Shown: one piece after another, positions 19,154 to 28,739 of the stretch
Numbering within the stretch: the first letter of the stretch is position 1
Layout of the letters: each line of letters starts with the position of its first letter
NCBI GenBank assembly: GCA_963730065.1
Contig: CAVSQL010000010.1
Coordinates: 85,877-149,876 of the forward strand
Length of the DNA: 64,000 nt
Source: UBA9676 sp963730065
GTDB taxonomy: Bacteria; Actinomycetota; Actinomycetes; Streptosporangiales; Streptosporangiaceae
Reading direction: 5' to 3'
The notes under the pieces: model-generated
The model's input: the letters and a program-made list of their open reading frames with translations, nothing else
Told to the model about the DNA's origin: nothing
Database searches by the model: none
Made by a program: the position numbers and the translations under genes

Positions 19154-20549
19154 TCGCCGCCCACTTCTTAAAGTTGGCCAGTTCTGCTGGCTGCTGGGTC
19201 CGCCACTTGGTGAGCTGCTGGTTCCATAGAGCCACGGCCGCCGCAGGACTGCCGGAGCCGGAGATGATCAGCTGGCCAGCCGGGATATCGGCGTTGGAGT
19301 CGATATCCGGTGGAATGTAATTCTCCAGCCAGATGGACGATCCCGCAGTATCGAGCGAATACAGTTGCTTGGCGAGTGGATTGGTGATGCGCGAGGTGTT
19401 GAACCGCTTATCCGCTGGGAACGCACCGGTCTGAGCGTACAGTGCATTCATGTTCGCTGGCTCGTGCAGCCAGGCCAGGAAGGTCGCGGCTGCCTTCGGG
19501 TCCGGCGACCAGGTGGTGATGAACTCGTCGGAGGACTGCGTCACATCGTAGGTCTTGGCCAATGCCCCGTTTCCCCAGATCGGCGGTGGCGCGACGCCGA
19601 TGTTCGCATTCCCGATTGCCTTGCCCCAGGCGATGGCGTTGCCGTCGGTGGTGAAGGCCATGGCGACCTTCTTCTCCGGGAAGAGCTGCCAGCCCTGGTT
19701 GAGGTTAAGTGACGAGACGCTGGAGTTGACGTAGCCCTTCTTGATCAGTTGCTGCAGCATCGTGTACATGTTCTTGAGGTTGGTGTCCAGCGTGGCCTGG
19801 GCGCTGCTGTTGCCGCTCACCGCGGACTTGAGCTCGCTGAGGGAGTTCAGCTCCTGCTTCAGGTAGATGGCGAACATCCAAGCCCCGAAGTAGCCGTCCT
19901 GGTTTCCCATGCCGAAGGGGGTGATGCCGTGGGCCTTGAGGGCGGCGCAGTCGGCCAGGAACTGTGCCCATGTCGTGGGAGCTCGATCCGGGTTCAGGCC
20001 GGCCTGCTTGAACATGGTCTTGTTCCATACAAGCGGGACGCCGATCAGATACAGCGGCATCGCCACGATCTTGCCGCCAGTTGTGTTCTCGTTGGTGTTC
20101 AGCCAGTTCGCGGTCTGGCTGGCCGGAACATAGTTCGAGATCGGTACGGTGTCTCCGTTCCAGAAGGGCGTTAGCGTCGGCAGCGTCGCCCACTGGGTCG
20201 CCATGTTCGGGCCGGCTTTGGACTGCGCAGCCGTATTGAATGCCCCGATCAATGTATTTGTGCTCTGCGGCACTACATTGATCTTGACCCCTGGATGCAA
20301 TTTCTGGTACTGGTTCACCATGCCGGTCATCCACTTGTCTATGCCAGGGATGTCGCTTTCGCCCCAGAACCAGTATGTAAGGCTGGCATGATATGGATTG
20401 CCGGACGTGGCAGCCGAGCCTCCCGCTGAGGTGCTGCTGGAGCTGCAGGCGGAGACCAGCGCGAATGCTGTGGCGGTGATCGCCGCGAGCGCCATGCTGC
20501 GGAGGGCATGCCGACGTGTCCCCCGTGCGCCCTTGAGGTTAGTTCTCAT
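19146..20549 (-). CDS. ABC transporter sugar-binding lipoprotein
   Basis: 467 residues. The N-terminus has arginines, a hydrophobic stretch and a lipobox ending at Cys35 (FALVSACSS), so the mature protein is a lipid-anchored, extracytoplasmic binding protein. The fold pattern is that of family 1 solute-binding proteins (ASLTYWFWGESDIPGIDKWM, then YQKLHPGVKINVVPQS). It delivers a sugar or oligosaccharide to the MalF/MalG-type permeases downstream. The ligand is unknown. Confidence 0.92.
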   Translation of the reverse strand: MRTNLKGARGTRRHALRSMALAAITATAFALVSACSSSSTSAGGSAATSGNPYHASLTYWFWGESDIPGIDKWMTGMVNQYQKLHPGVKINVVPQSTNTLIGAFNTAAQSKAGPNMATQWATLPTLTPFWNGDTVPISNYVPASQTANWLNTNENTTGGKIVAMPLYLIGVPLVWNKTMFKQAGLNPDRAPTTWAQFLADCAALKAHGITPFGMGNQDGYFGAWMFAIYLKQELNSLSELKSAVSGNSSAQATLDTNLKNMYTMLQQLIKKGYVNSSVSSLNLNQGWQLFPEKKVAMAFTTDGNAIAWGKAIGNANIGVAPPPIWGNGALAKTYDVTQSSDEFITTWSPDPKAAATFLAWLHEPANMNALYAQTGAFPADKRFNTSRITNPLAKQLYSLDTAGSSIWLENYIPPDIDSNADIPAGQLIISGSGSPAAAVALWNQQLTKWRTQQPAELANFKKWAASG

Positions 20550-20560
20550 GGATGCACTCC

Positions 20561-20579
20561 TATCTCGTCAGGTGAGATA
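20561..20579. promoter_or_regulatory. Inverted repeat in the leader of the ABC transporter operon
   Basis: TATCTC and GAGATA form 6-bp arms around a 7-bp centre. The repeat lies 12-30 bp upstream of the binding-protein ATG, next to its GGAG ribosome binding site. It could be an operator or a small mRNA hairpin that affects translation. Evidence is only symmetry and position. Confidence 0.35.
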
Positions 20580-20612
20580 CCTTGTTGGCGCGTTGATGAA
20601 ACGACCATCTGG

Positions 20613-21413
20613 TCACCACGATGTCGCCAGGTTTTCTGCCGATTTCGCCAGTGATCCAGGCGTAAACCATTCGCGGGTGGTCAAGGAAGAGTTCAGCCTG
20701 GAGATGGTAGTGGTCAGCGACGGCAGGAACCGCGGAAGGTCCTCTACCTGGGCACGCTGCACAGGAACAGTGATGGAAAGCCCATAAATAAGACTGCCGA
20801 GGATGCCCGCGACGCCGATGCAGCACACGCCGGGGGTAGATTCCTCGCTCTCCGTAGCGTATCCATTCTTGCGGATCTGTTTGACGCACTCCAAGAGCCC
20901 GGCCCGGGTGGGAATCGTGTTGGCGGTCAGACTGGGCAGCTGCGATGGGTAGGTAACAGCGATGGCCGCATCGGTCTGGAGAGCCAGCATCGCCTTGCCA
21001 AGAGCAGTGGAGTATGCAGGCTTGCGCGCGCCCGTCCGCTGGGTGAAACGCAACGCGTGTACCGACTCGCGGACATCCAGGTATACGACATCGCCCTGTG
21101 AGAGCAACCCGAAGTGGCACGCCTCCCCGTGGGAGGTGAACAGGTCATCGAGCAGCGGGGAGGCTGCCGCACGCAGCGACGTAGGGGCACGCACCGCCGT
21201 CCCCACTTCGAAAGCCCCGATGCCGATCTCATAGCCCCGGGGGTCGTGGCGGACGAAGTCGGCGGCGTGGAGGCTGGCCAGCAGCCCGTGCAGGGTTCCC
21301 TTCGGGATGCCAGTAGCGATCTGAAGCTCGGTGAAGCGGACCGGGCCGGGCGCGGCGGCAAGGTGGCGGAGCAGGCGGATGGCGCGTTCCACAGTGTGGT
21401 TCGTCGATGCCAC
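20613..21413 (-). CDS. IclR family transcriptional regulator
   Basis: 266 residues from a GTG at 21413. The frame extends far upstream, but that part is an unrelated transporter remnant. Winged HTH at residues 5-60 (TVERAIRLLRHLAAAPGPVR to KGTLHGLLASLHAADFVR) and an IclR effector domain with GDVVYLDVRESVHALRF, YSTALGKAMLA and CCIGVAGILGSLIYGLSITV. It stands immediately upstream of, and in the same direction as, the sugar ABC operon and is its likely controller. It is distinct from the IclR gene at 10.2 kb. Confidence 0.88.
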   Translation of the reverse strand: MASTNHTVERAIRLLRHLAAAPGPVRFTELQIATGIPKGTLHGLLASLHAADFVRHDPRGYEIGIGAFEVGTAVRAPTSLRAAASPLLDDLFTSHGEACHFGLLSQGDVVYLDVRESVHALRFTQRTGARKPAYSTALGKAMLALQTDAAIAVTYPSQLPSLTANTIPTRAGLLECVKQIRKNGYATESEESTPGVCCIGVAGILGSLIYGLSITVPVQRAQVEDLPRFLPSLTTTISRLNSSLTTREWFTPGSLAKSAENLATSW

Positions 21414-21437
21414 TCGGTGACTCCGAGTTTCTATATA

Positions 21438-21450
21438 CGAACATAGTTCG
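21438..21450. promoter_or_regulatory. Small inverted repeat upstream of the second iclR gene
   Basis: CGAACATAGTTCG has 5-bp arms around a 3-bp centre, 25 bp upstream of the GTG. IclR-type sites are often short TTC/GAA-rich palindromes, so autoregulation is possible. Confidence is limited by the short arms. Confidence 0.4.
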
Positions 21451-21587
21451 CGATTAGTACCAACGACGCTGCCAGCGAAGGTCACCACTGTCAAGGGGCA
21501 CCGCGACCCGGCGAGCAGCCTGCCCAGGGGCCCGAGAGACCTTTCGCTGCGCGCCTGGTCCCTGCATTTGGCACTAAGTTTCCAGCT

Positions 21588-21950
21588 CCGCTGCTGCCTG
21601 CCGTACAGCCGAGCCGTGACCGGAGCGAACGCCGCCACCAGGGCCGCCAAGAAGGGCAGCGCCTGGACGACTTGGCCGGCGACTGGGTGGCCCGCCATCA
21701 AGCCCCGCTCCGCGTCCACCAGATCACCGACCGGGCTGACCTTCACGAAAGCCTGCAACCAGCCGGGCAGGTTCCGCAGGGACACGAAGACGTTGCTGGC
21801 TCGAGTCAGCGGAACAGCATCACGATCCCAATGCCGTTGACGGCCTGCGGAGTGTGGGCCGCCAGCCCCAGGGCGATCTAGCCCAGCGAGAGGCCGAGGG
21901 CGAACAGCAGCGGCCCCAGGGCGCGCCAAGCGCCCCGGCGGCGGCGCCTG
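21588..21950 (-). pseudogene. ABC-2 type (DrrB-like) permease remnant
   Basis: The last third of a daunorubicin-resistance-type ABC-2 permease can be read in two frames. One gives ALGLAAHTPQAVNGIGIVML followed by a frameshift; the other continues with LTRASNVFVSLRNLPGWLQA, PVGDLVDAERGLMAGHPVAG and a final membrane segment ending in ARLYGRQQ. An in-frame TAG also interrupts the upstream part. The N-terminal two thirds and the partner ATPase are absent, so this is a dead fragment. Confidence 0.65.
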
Positions 21951-22013
21951 TCGCCGTCACAATGGCGCGTGTCAACGGCGCCTGTGTTACACAGAGGGTT
22001 CCGCTACGGGGCG

Positions 22014-23201
<1,188 letters not shown>

Positions 23202-23313
23202 CGCTTCACCCCAATCGCTCGCCGACCGCCAGATACCGTCCCGACGAGCGTAGCTGCTGGCACCAGCTGAGCCGCTAACCGTCCTTGTCACCTTCCCGAT
23301 CTGCGGGAAAGGA

Positions 23314-23517
23314 TTGAGCGCAAGGCCCAGCCATTACTCGCGCGCGATCGTTGCCTGGTCCGCCACTACGCACAAGCACGCCAAGCTTGCGCCGAACGCC
23401 CAGCAGCTGCGCACCCTCACCGGCCATACCGGCTGGGTCAGGTCTGTGGCGTTCAGCCCGGACGGACAACTGCTCGCCAGCGCGGGCGACGACAAGACAG
23501 TGCGGCCGTGGCGCTGA
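23314..23517 (+). pseudogene. WD40 repeat protein fragment
   Basis: The last 38 codons encode one complete WD40 unit (LRTLTGHTGWVRSVAFSPDG, then LLASAGDDKTVRPWR) followed by a stop. Such repeats occur in tandem in large STAND or kinase proteins, so a single repeat with no preceding domain is a 3' remnant of a lost gene. Confidence 0.65.
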
Positions 23518-23816
23518 CCCTGGCCCCCGAACTGGACGATCTGCGCAGGTGCACCCGGGCGACAAGACGGCTACAAGCCCGCGCGGCATCGGCAGGCGTG
23601 CCAGCGCGCGCTCAGAGACATCTGCAGGATTTACAGCGCGTAGTCGGATCGCTGACCTTTCGGTTTTCAGGCGCATCCACCGCGTCGCTGCATGTGGCTG
23701 GGTGTGGCCCGATAGGCGATCTAGCTGCGGAAACCATGGCTGGTTGTCGCCTGATGTGGCCTGACATCTGCGGGCGCTGGCTCCCCGTTTGGCTCCCCCA
23801 TCTCGTTAGCGCCGCT

Positions 23817-23937
23817 AACGTCCGGAAGCCGGGGGCAGGGTGACGAATCGCGGGGCTATCTACGCTGGGTAGCTCCTGGCAGACCTGGCGCACGGGCATA
23901 CCCGATCGGTCGGCGGCGGCGCGGATGTAGGCGATCG
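23817..23937 (-). pseudogene. C-terminal remnant of the conserved protein seen at 32614-33126
   Basis: The minus strand encodes AIAYIRAAADRSGMPVRQVC followed by QELP, nearly the same as the end of the intact homologue in copy 2 (AVAYIRAAADRAGVPVRQVC). The rest of the gene is deleted. The usual stop is shifted out of frame. Confidence 0.65.
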
Positions 23938-24103
23938 CTGCGACGACCCGGGGCGCTGGCTGGTGCTCGGGCCCGACCGGGCCGGGAACCTGGCCGAGCT
24001 GGTGGTGATGGACCGCCCCGTCGGCCCGGCGGTCATTCACGCCATGCCGATGCGGGCCGCAGGCCAGCGGCTGCTCCCGAAGGGCAGGCGAGAACAGGCA
24101 TGA
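23938..24103 (+). pseudogene. toxin remnant (3' half), copy 1
   Basis: The frame reads DDPGRWLVLGPDRAGNLAEL, then VVMDRPVGPAVIHAMPMRAA, and ends with a TGA that overlaps the antitoxin ATG. In copy 2 the same protein has about 35 more residues at its N-terminus. The 5' half is lost here through the deletion, while the downstream frame is undamaged. The protein resembles the small actinobacterial toxins paired with CopG-like antitoxins (BrnT-like). Confidence 0.7.
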
Positions 24104-24372
24104 ACCACGGACACCACAAGGACGGCACGCCGATCACCGGCGCCGACGTCGAGGCCATGGCCGACGAGGCTGAGCAGGGCTATGACGTGAACACGCTGCT
24201 GCGCCGCCGCCGCGGCGGACGGCCCCCGCTGGGATCGGCGGCGGCTTCGGTCGAGTCGGTGCGCCTGGACCCCGAGCTGAAGCGCGCCCTGCTGCTGCGC
24301 GCCGCCCAAGAGCACGTCAGCGTTTCGGAAGTCATCCGGCGCGCCATCGGCGAATACCTGCGGGCCAGCTAA
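24100..24372 (+). CDS. ribbon-helix-helix (CopG-like) antitoxin, copy 1
   Basis: 90 residues. The N-terminal 45 residues (MNHGHHKDGTPITGADVEAM, EQGYDVNTLLRRRRGGRPPL) probably contact the toxin. The C-terminal part is a ribbon-helix-helix DNA-binding domain (SVESVRLDPELKRALLLRAA followed by SVSEVIRRAIGEYL). It overlaps the toxin remnant by ATGA. It differs from the copy at 33456 at only a few positions. The toxin partner is truncated, so this is an orphan antitoxin, perhaps able to neutralise or regulate related systems. Confidence 0.85.
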   Translation: MNHGHHKDGTPITGADVEAMADEAEQGYDVNTLLRRRRGGRPPLGSAAASVESVRLDPELKRALLLRAAQEHVSVSEVIRRAIGEYLRAS

Positions 24373-24707
24373 CCGAGCGCCCGGCGCAGGCAGAATCGGC
24401 CAGTCATAGCGCCATACCGAGGAAAGACTCCGGGGTTGACCAGGTCACGGCTGCCGGAACTGGATGTGGAGCGCGTGCACCGCCAGCGCGCCGCAGTCCC
24501 GCAAGCCCCGACGACTGTTCCCGGGGCCGAGCCAGGTGTGATGATGACCTTAGAGACCAATACCTCGCAATGCAGGGGTTGCCGTGGCGGCGCCCACAGA
24601 TGCCGGCTGTGTGGAGATGCGGCTCGTCAAGGTCGCTGGGCTCTCGATTTAGCAGGACGATGACCCGTCCGGCATTTGGCGAGTCCGGCGGCGAGAAGGA
24701 CTAGGAC

Positions 24708-26093
24708 ATGGAGGACTCGCAGGAGGCGGGTGCGGCCGCTTCGCAGCGTGAAGAAGCGGCTGCGGACCGGGCGGCGGTGATCTTTACGCCCGACCAGCGG
24801 GTGCGGGTGTTCATCTCCTCCACGCTGAAGGAGCTGGCCGAGGAGCGGGCGGCCGCCAGGCGGGCGATCCAGCGGCTGCACCTGGTTCCGGTGTGGTATG
24901 AGTCGGGCGCCAGTCCGCACCCGCCGCGGTCCATGTACCGGGCCTACCTGAAGCAGAGCCAGGTGTTTGTGGGCATCTACTGGCAGCGGTACGGGTGGGT
25001 GGCGCCGGGGATGGAGATCTCGGGGCTGGAGGATGAGTACCGGCTGGCGGCCGGCAAGCCGATGCTGCTGTATTTGAAGCGTCCCGCGCCCGATCAGGAG
25101 CCGCGGCTGACGGCGATGATCGACAGCATCCGCGCGGCCGGAACCATGTCCTACCGGACCTTCGCCACGCCGAGGGAGCTGGAGCGGCTGCTGGCCGACG
25201 ACCTTGCTGTCTTGTTGAGCGAGAGCTTCGCGGGCGCGGCGGTAGACACGGAAGCGCTGCCGGCCGGGACGGTCACGTTCCTGCTGACCGACATCGAGGG
25301 CTCCACGCGGCTGTGGGAGACGGTCCCGGACGCGATGGAGGTAGCTGTCGAGCAGCACAACCGTCTTGTCACCGGCGTGATCGAGGAGCACAGCGGGATG
25401 GTGGTCACCTCTCGTGGGGAGGGTGACAGCTTCTTCGCCGTCTTTGCCAGCGCGGTTTCTGCGGTGGAGGCGGCCGGCGCTTGCCAGCTTCGGCTGAAGG
25501 CGGAGGCGTGGCCGGCGGGTGCCGCGCTGCGGGTGCGGATGGGGCTGCACACGGGGGAGGCGCATGTGCACGAAGGCGACTATGTCGACCACGCGCCGAT
25601 CAACCGCTGTGCCCGGGTGAAAGCCGCCGCGCGGCGGGCAGGTGCTCGTCACCAAGACCACCTGCGATCTGGTCGAAGGGCGGCTGGGCGGCGGTTTTGG
25701 CCTGAAGAGACTCGGCGGCTTCCGGCTGCGCGATCTCAGCCAGCCAGAGCTCATCTACCAGCTCACCCATGCTGACCTCCCGGCCGACTTCCCGCCGATC
25801 CACACTCGTGCGGAGCGTGGCCCGCGCCCGCTGCCGGCGGGCACCACCTCGCTGGTCGGGCGGGAACAGGCCATCGGCGAGCTGGCCGGCCTGCTCGCCC
25901 GCCCCGGGGTGCGGCTGGTGACGTTGACCGGGCCGGGCGGGGTTGGCAAGACCCGGCTGGCGGTGGCGGTGGGCGAGCGGCTGGCTGACCGCTTCGGGGC
26001 GGGAACGGCGTTCGTCCCGCTGGCGGCGGTCACCCAGCCCGGGCTGGCTGCCGCGGTCTACGGCGCGTCGGAAGGCCTGCGGACGCCTGCGCT
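24708..26093 (+). pseudogene. DUF4062 - class III nucleotidyl cyclase - NB-ARC protein, frameshifted and truncated
   Basis: The first frame (24708-25640) encodes a DUF4062 domain (RVRVFISSTLKELAEERAAA, SMYRAYLKQSQVFVGIYW) and a class III cyclase domain with the metal aspartates in FLLTDIEGSTRLWE and GEGDSFFAVF. Near 25630 the frame shifts; the continuation (25642 on) gives QVLVTKTTCDLVEGRLG-like cyclase end and an NB-ARC P-loop (LTGPGGVGKTRLAVAV). Homology stops near 26090, well before the rest of the ATPase and the usual C-terminal repeats. This is a decayed STAND-type signalling protein, probably with an immunity or signalling role in its intact form. Confidence 0.8.
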
Positions 26094-26350
26094 CCGGCGC
26101 TCTTATAGGGCTACGGCAGAACCGGGAGCAGAAACAAGATCCGTATTACAAAGTCTCCACGGTTCGAGGGGAACCCCGGGAGCACGGCCGGGCCGCTCTG
26201 GCGGGCGGTGGTCATCAGGGTGCGTGACGGCGTGGACCGCCTAGCGGCGGGGTGACGGCGTGGCGGCAATTGCGTCGTGGTGTGCCGCCTATAGCTTCCG
26301 CAGCGCTGGCGGTCTTATTTGCAGCTGCCGCACGTTGCGCCGTGTGGTCG

Positions 26351-26854
26351 TCATGAAGGTGGCGCGGTCGGTGTGGGCAGCCCTCCGATTGGGGTCGTTT
26401 GAGACCAGACGGCCTGCCAGTGGCCGGACCGTCGTTCGTACAGATCGGTGTGCCAGTTGTTATTGGTGAGCCGTCCTATGCCTGCCACGACTATGTCGAT
26501 CTTCGATTCATACCGCACAGCAGCAGCATCATTGCCTAGCAGGAGTACCTGAATGGGGGAGACGGGGCGGAACGTCAAGTAGTTGAGATCTCCCGACGCG
26601 ACGCTATGCAGGAAGTCTGCCCGAGACAGCACGCTTCCATCCGGCGTGATCAGCTGGTAGTCACTGGCGTGGATCTTCTTCAGCGCCGCCACGTCAGCAT
26701 CGACCAAGGCTCGATCGCGCATAATGACCAGGGCCCGGATCTCGGCCTGGGCTGCAGATGCGTCGGCGGGCCTTGCCGCACCGGTCGCAGCCACCACTAC
26801 CACGGCCGTCCCGGCGAGGAGCAATGCTCCCAGAGCCACCATCGGCCAGCGCAT
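26351..26854 (-). CDS. exported NTF2-like (SnoaL/DUF4440) protein
   Basis: 167 residues from the ATG at 26854; the longer frame to 27031 has no supporting features. The N-terminus is a signal peptide or membrane anchor (MRWPMVALGALLLAGTAVVV). The rest follows the NTF2-like cone fold of DUF4440 proteins: an initial helix (EIRALVIMRDRALVDADVAA), DYQLITPDGSVLSRADFL, then strands with AAVRYESKIDI and HTDLYERRSGHWQAVWSQTT. Such proteins may bind ligands or act as small enzymes. It is the last gene of a short minus-strand group that faces a LuxR regulator. Confidence 0.75.
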   Translation of the reverse strand: MRWPMVALGALLLAGTAVVVVAATGAARPADASAAQAEIRALVIMRDRALVDADVAALKKIHASDYQLITPDGSVLSRADFLHSVASGDLNYLTFRPVSPIQVLLLGNDAAAVRYESKIDIVVAGIGRLTNNNWHTDLYERRSGHWQAVWSQTTPIGGLPTPTAPPS

Positions 26855-26870
26855 ATCGTTTGCCTGGACT

Positions 26871-27000
26871 TCATGACCGCCGTCCTTCCAGCACACACTT
26901 GTTATGACGTCCGTCCCGTTGCCGGCTTGCCAGGCCATCCGTCGGGCCTTGGCCGCCAGCCCCGGAGGCACGGCCCGCGGACGGCGATGCGGTCGAACAT
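26871..27000 (-). CDS. possible small protein (42 codons)
   Basis: A short frame from an ATG at 27000 with a good ribosome binding site (AAAGGA, about 8 bp spacing), lying between the two secreted-protein genes with gaps of 40 and 16 bp. The predicted peptide is basic (MFDRIAVRGPCLRGWRPRPD at its start) and matches no family I recognise. Support is only the start signal and spacing. Confidence 0.35.
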
Positions 27001-27040
27001 GGTGAGAGTTCCTTTCTTTGCGCGGGCCCAAGGGTCAGGC

Positions 27041-27352
27041 TCACGCATAGCCCTCGGCCGCGAAGACGTCCATCTCCGCGTTGCTGTAGCGGGCGTTCGC
27101 GGGAAGGCGGTAGGAGAGCGCCTGCTGCTTCTGCGCCTCGGCTCGCCTGAGTTCGGCCAGTTCGGAGGCGCGCAGCGGTGGCAGGAGCGGCGGCACCGCG
27201 TTCGGGTTGCCCTGGCCGGTGGCGGCCGCGATCACAGACCGGGCGCCGGGCTGAGCAGTGAGCGCCTGGGCACTGGTCTGGGCCGCCACGGCGACTGCAG
27301 CGCCGCCCAGTACGAGCGCGATCAGCTTCTTGACTAGGCGATTGATAGCCAT
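27041..27352 (-). CDS. small secreted protein of unknown function
   Basis: 103 residues from an ATG preceded by GGGGAGG. An N-terminal signal peptide (AINRLVKKLIALVLGGAAVA, cleavage probably after SAQA or TSAQA) is followed by a short mature region rich in Ala, Pro and Arg with an ELRRAEAQKQQALSYRLP helix. No known domain. It leads a short operon with the NTF2-like protein and diverges from the LuxR gene. Confidence 0.65.
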   Translation of the reverse strand: MAINRLVKKLIALVLGGAAVAVAAQTSAQALTAQPGARSVIAAATGQGNPNAVPPLLPPLRASELAELRRAEAQKQQALSYRLPANARYSNAEMDVFAAEGYA

Positions 27353-27439
27353 CTGCGCCTCCCCGTTTGCTGCCCGAGCCCCCCGGTGGGATCGGATGCA
27401 CCTATGTCCGCAATCCCACGGCGAGGCCGCTGAGCAGGC

Positions 27440-27459
27440 AATCCCAACAACTTGGGATT
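27440..27459. promoter_or_regulatory. Palindromic operator candidate in a divergent promoter region
   Basis: AATCCCAACAACTTGGGATT has perfect 8-bp arms and a 4-bp centre. It lies in the 134-bp gap between the LuxR-type regulator gene and the divergent secreted-protein group, the expected place for the regulator's binding site. A half-site (CAATCCCA) also occurs near 27413. Confidence 0.6.
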
Positions 27460-27486
27460 CGGCCGTGGCGGCGTATCGTTGATGGT

Positions 27487-28554
27487 GTGGGGGCGGGGCA
27501 GCAGCAGGCGCGGTGCCGGGAACGGCTCGAGCGGCTTGCCACCTCGACACTCGATTGCGAGTCGATTCAGCGCGAAGCCATCACCGGCCTTCATCGCCTG
27601 CTCGGCTTCGACCGGTGGTGCTGGTCCCTCGCCGACCCGCAAACGCTGCTCCCACTCGGCGGCGTTGCCGAGCACGACTACGGCCCGGGGGTCCCTCGCG
27701 CGCTTGAACTCGAGTACTCCGGCGGCGATTTCGCGGCCAAAGACGTTCTCGCCCGCCGCGCTAACCTGGCGGGAAGCCTCAGCACCGAGACCGGCGGCGA
27801 CCTCGCGCGCTCACCACGCTGGGACGAGGTCTTGCGAGCGGTCAGCATCGGCGACATCGCGGTGGTTGCGTGCCGCGACGCGCTCGGATGCTGGGGATGG
27901 ATCGAGGCCTACCGCGACAGCGGCGACCGGCCCTTCCACGATGACGATCTGGAGTTGCTCGCCAGTGTCGGCCCGGCTCTCGGGTCCGCTCTCCGGCGCG
28001 GCCTGGGGTTCACGCCGCCGCCCGATCGGGATGCACCTACGCCCAGCACAACAGGCGTGATCGTGCTGAACGCGGATCTGGGTGTCGTCGACGCCACCGC
28101 CGGAGCCCGGGCCTGGATCGACGCCTTCCCACAGGCCGGGCTTTTCGCCGCGTGGGGCATGCTCCCGGCAACCATCTATCCCACAGCAACGCGGGCACGC
28201 GCAGGTAGAGCGGTGACCGGAGCGCACGCGCTCGAGCGGGTGACCGACGGGCGGTGGGTGATGGTCGAGGCGGCGCCACTGGAGGAACGGGGTCACGGGC
28301 AGATCGTGGTCACGCTCCGCGACGCGACCCCACGCGAGACCTTCGGCCGGCGCTGCCGCGTCTACGGGCTCTCGCCACGTGAGCGCGAAGTGGTCGCGGC
28401 ACTCGTTGCCGGCCTGGACACCCGGGCGGTGACCGAACGCCTGTTCATCTCCCGCCACACTGTCCAGGACCACCTCAAATCGGTATTCGAGAAGATGAGC
28501 ATCCACAGCCGCCGCGAGATGCTCGCGATGTTCAATGCGTCACAGGACGAGTGA
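27487..28554 (+). CDS. LuxR family transcriptional regulator
   Basis: 355 residues if started at the GTG at 27487; in-frame codons further upstream overlap the operator region. The first 270 residues are GAF/PAS-like and contain no named domain that I recognise. The C-terminal 60 residues are a LuxR HTH (YGLSPREREVVAALVAGLDT, then RHTVQDHLKSVFEKM). No receiver domain is present. It probably controls the divergent secreted-protein genes through the palindrome at 27440. Its 3' end overlaps the toxin remnant on the other strand by 15 bp. Confidence 0.8.
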   Translation: MGAGQQQARCRERLERLATSTLDCESIQREAITGLHRLLGFDRWCWSLADPQTLLPLGGVAEHDYGPGVPRALELEYSGGDFAAKDVLARRANLAGSLSTETGGDLARSPRWDEVLRAVSIGDIAVVACRDALGCWGWIEAYRDSGDRPFHDDDLELLASVGPALGSALRRGLGFTPPPDRDAPTPSTTGVIVLNADLGVVDATAGARAWIDAFPQAGLFAAWGMLPATIYPTATRARAGRAVTGAHALERVTDGRWVMVEAAPLEERGHGQIVVTLRDATPRETFGRRCRVYGLSPREREVVAALVAGLDTRAVTERLFISRHTVQDHLKSVFEKMSIHSRREMLAMFNASQDE

Positions 28555-28737
28555 AGCCGTGGACGATCGAGGAAGCCCGGCGTTTCCTTGAGCCGCGGCA
28601 AAACCCGGAGGCCGCGGATCAGTGGCCAAGCCGTCGATGACCTGAGCGATCGTCTCCCGCGCGGACGGGCCGAGCTGCCGTAACGAGCGGCGGACACGCG
28701 GCCGGACATCGATCGTGCAGGCGGCCACGTCAGGCAC
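28540..28737 (-). pseudogene. RelE/ParE-type toxin, truncated
   Basis: 65 codons from a GTG. The first 45 residues match the helical half of RelE/ParE toxins (TIDVRPRVRRSLRQLGPSAR, ETIAQVIDGLATDPRPPG). The second half, which normally carries the beta strands and the basic active-site residues (a W-R-x-R-x-G-x-Y-R-type stretch), is absent. Instead the frame runs into the 3' end of the convergent LuxR gene. The toxin is therefore very likely inactive. Confidence 0.7.
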
Positions 28738-28739
28738 CC

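Larger units (their letters stand above)
23640..24500 (+). repeat. Direct repeat copy 1 of the toxin/antitoxin-DUF3024 unit (deletion derivative)
   Basis: This segment matches 32500-33840 in the same orientation. Shared parts are the leader with GCTGCATGTGGCTGG and CGTTTGGCTCCCC, the C-terminus of a conserved minus-strand protein, the toxin 3' half, the full antitoxin and the start of a DUF3024 gene. Compared with copy 2, about 560 bp are missing at a junction near 23937, which fuses the minus-strand gene directly to the middle of the toxin gene. Confidence 0.8.

Noticed and set aside
24708..25775. Programmed frameshift to make the full DUF4062-cyclase-ATPase protein
   Set aside because: No slippery heptamer or structure is obvious near 25630, and the gene is also cut short after the P-loop, so decay is simpler.
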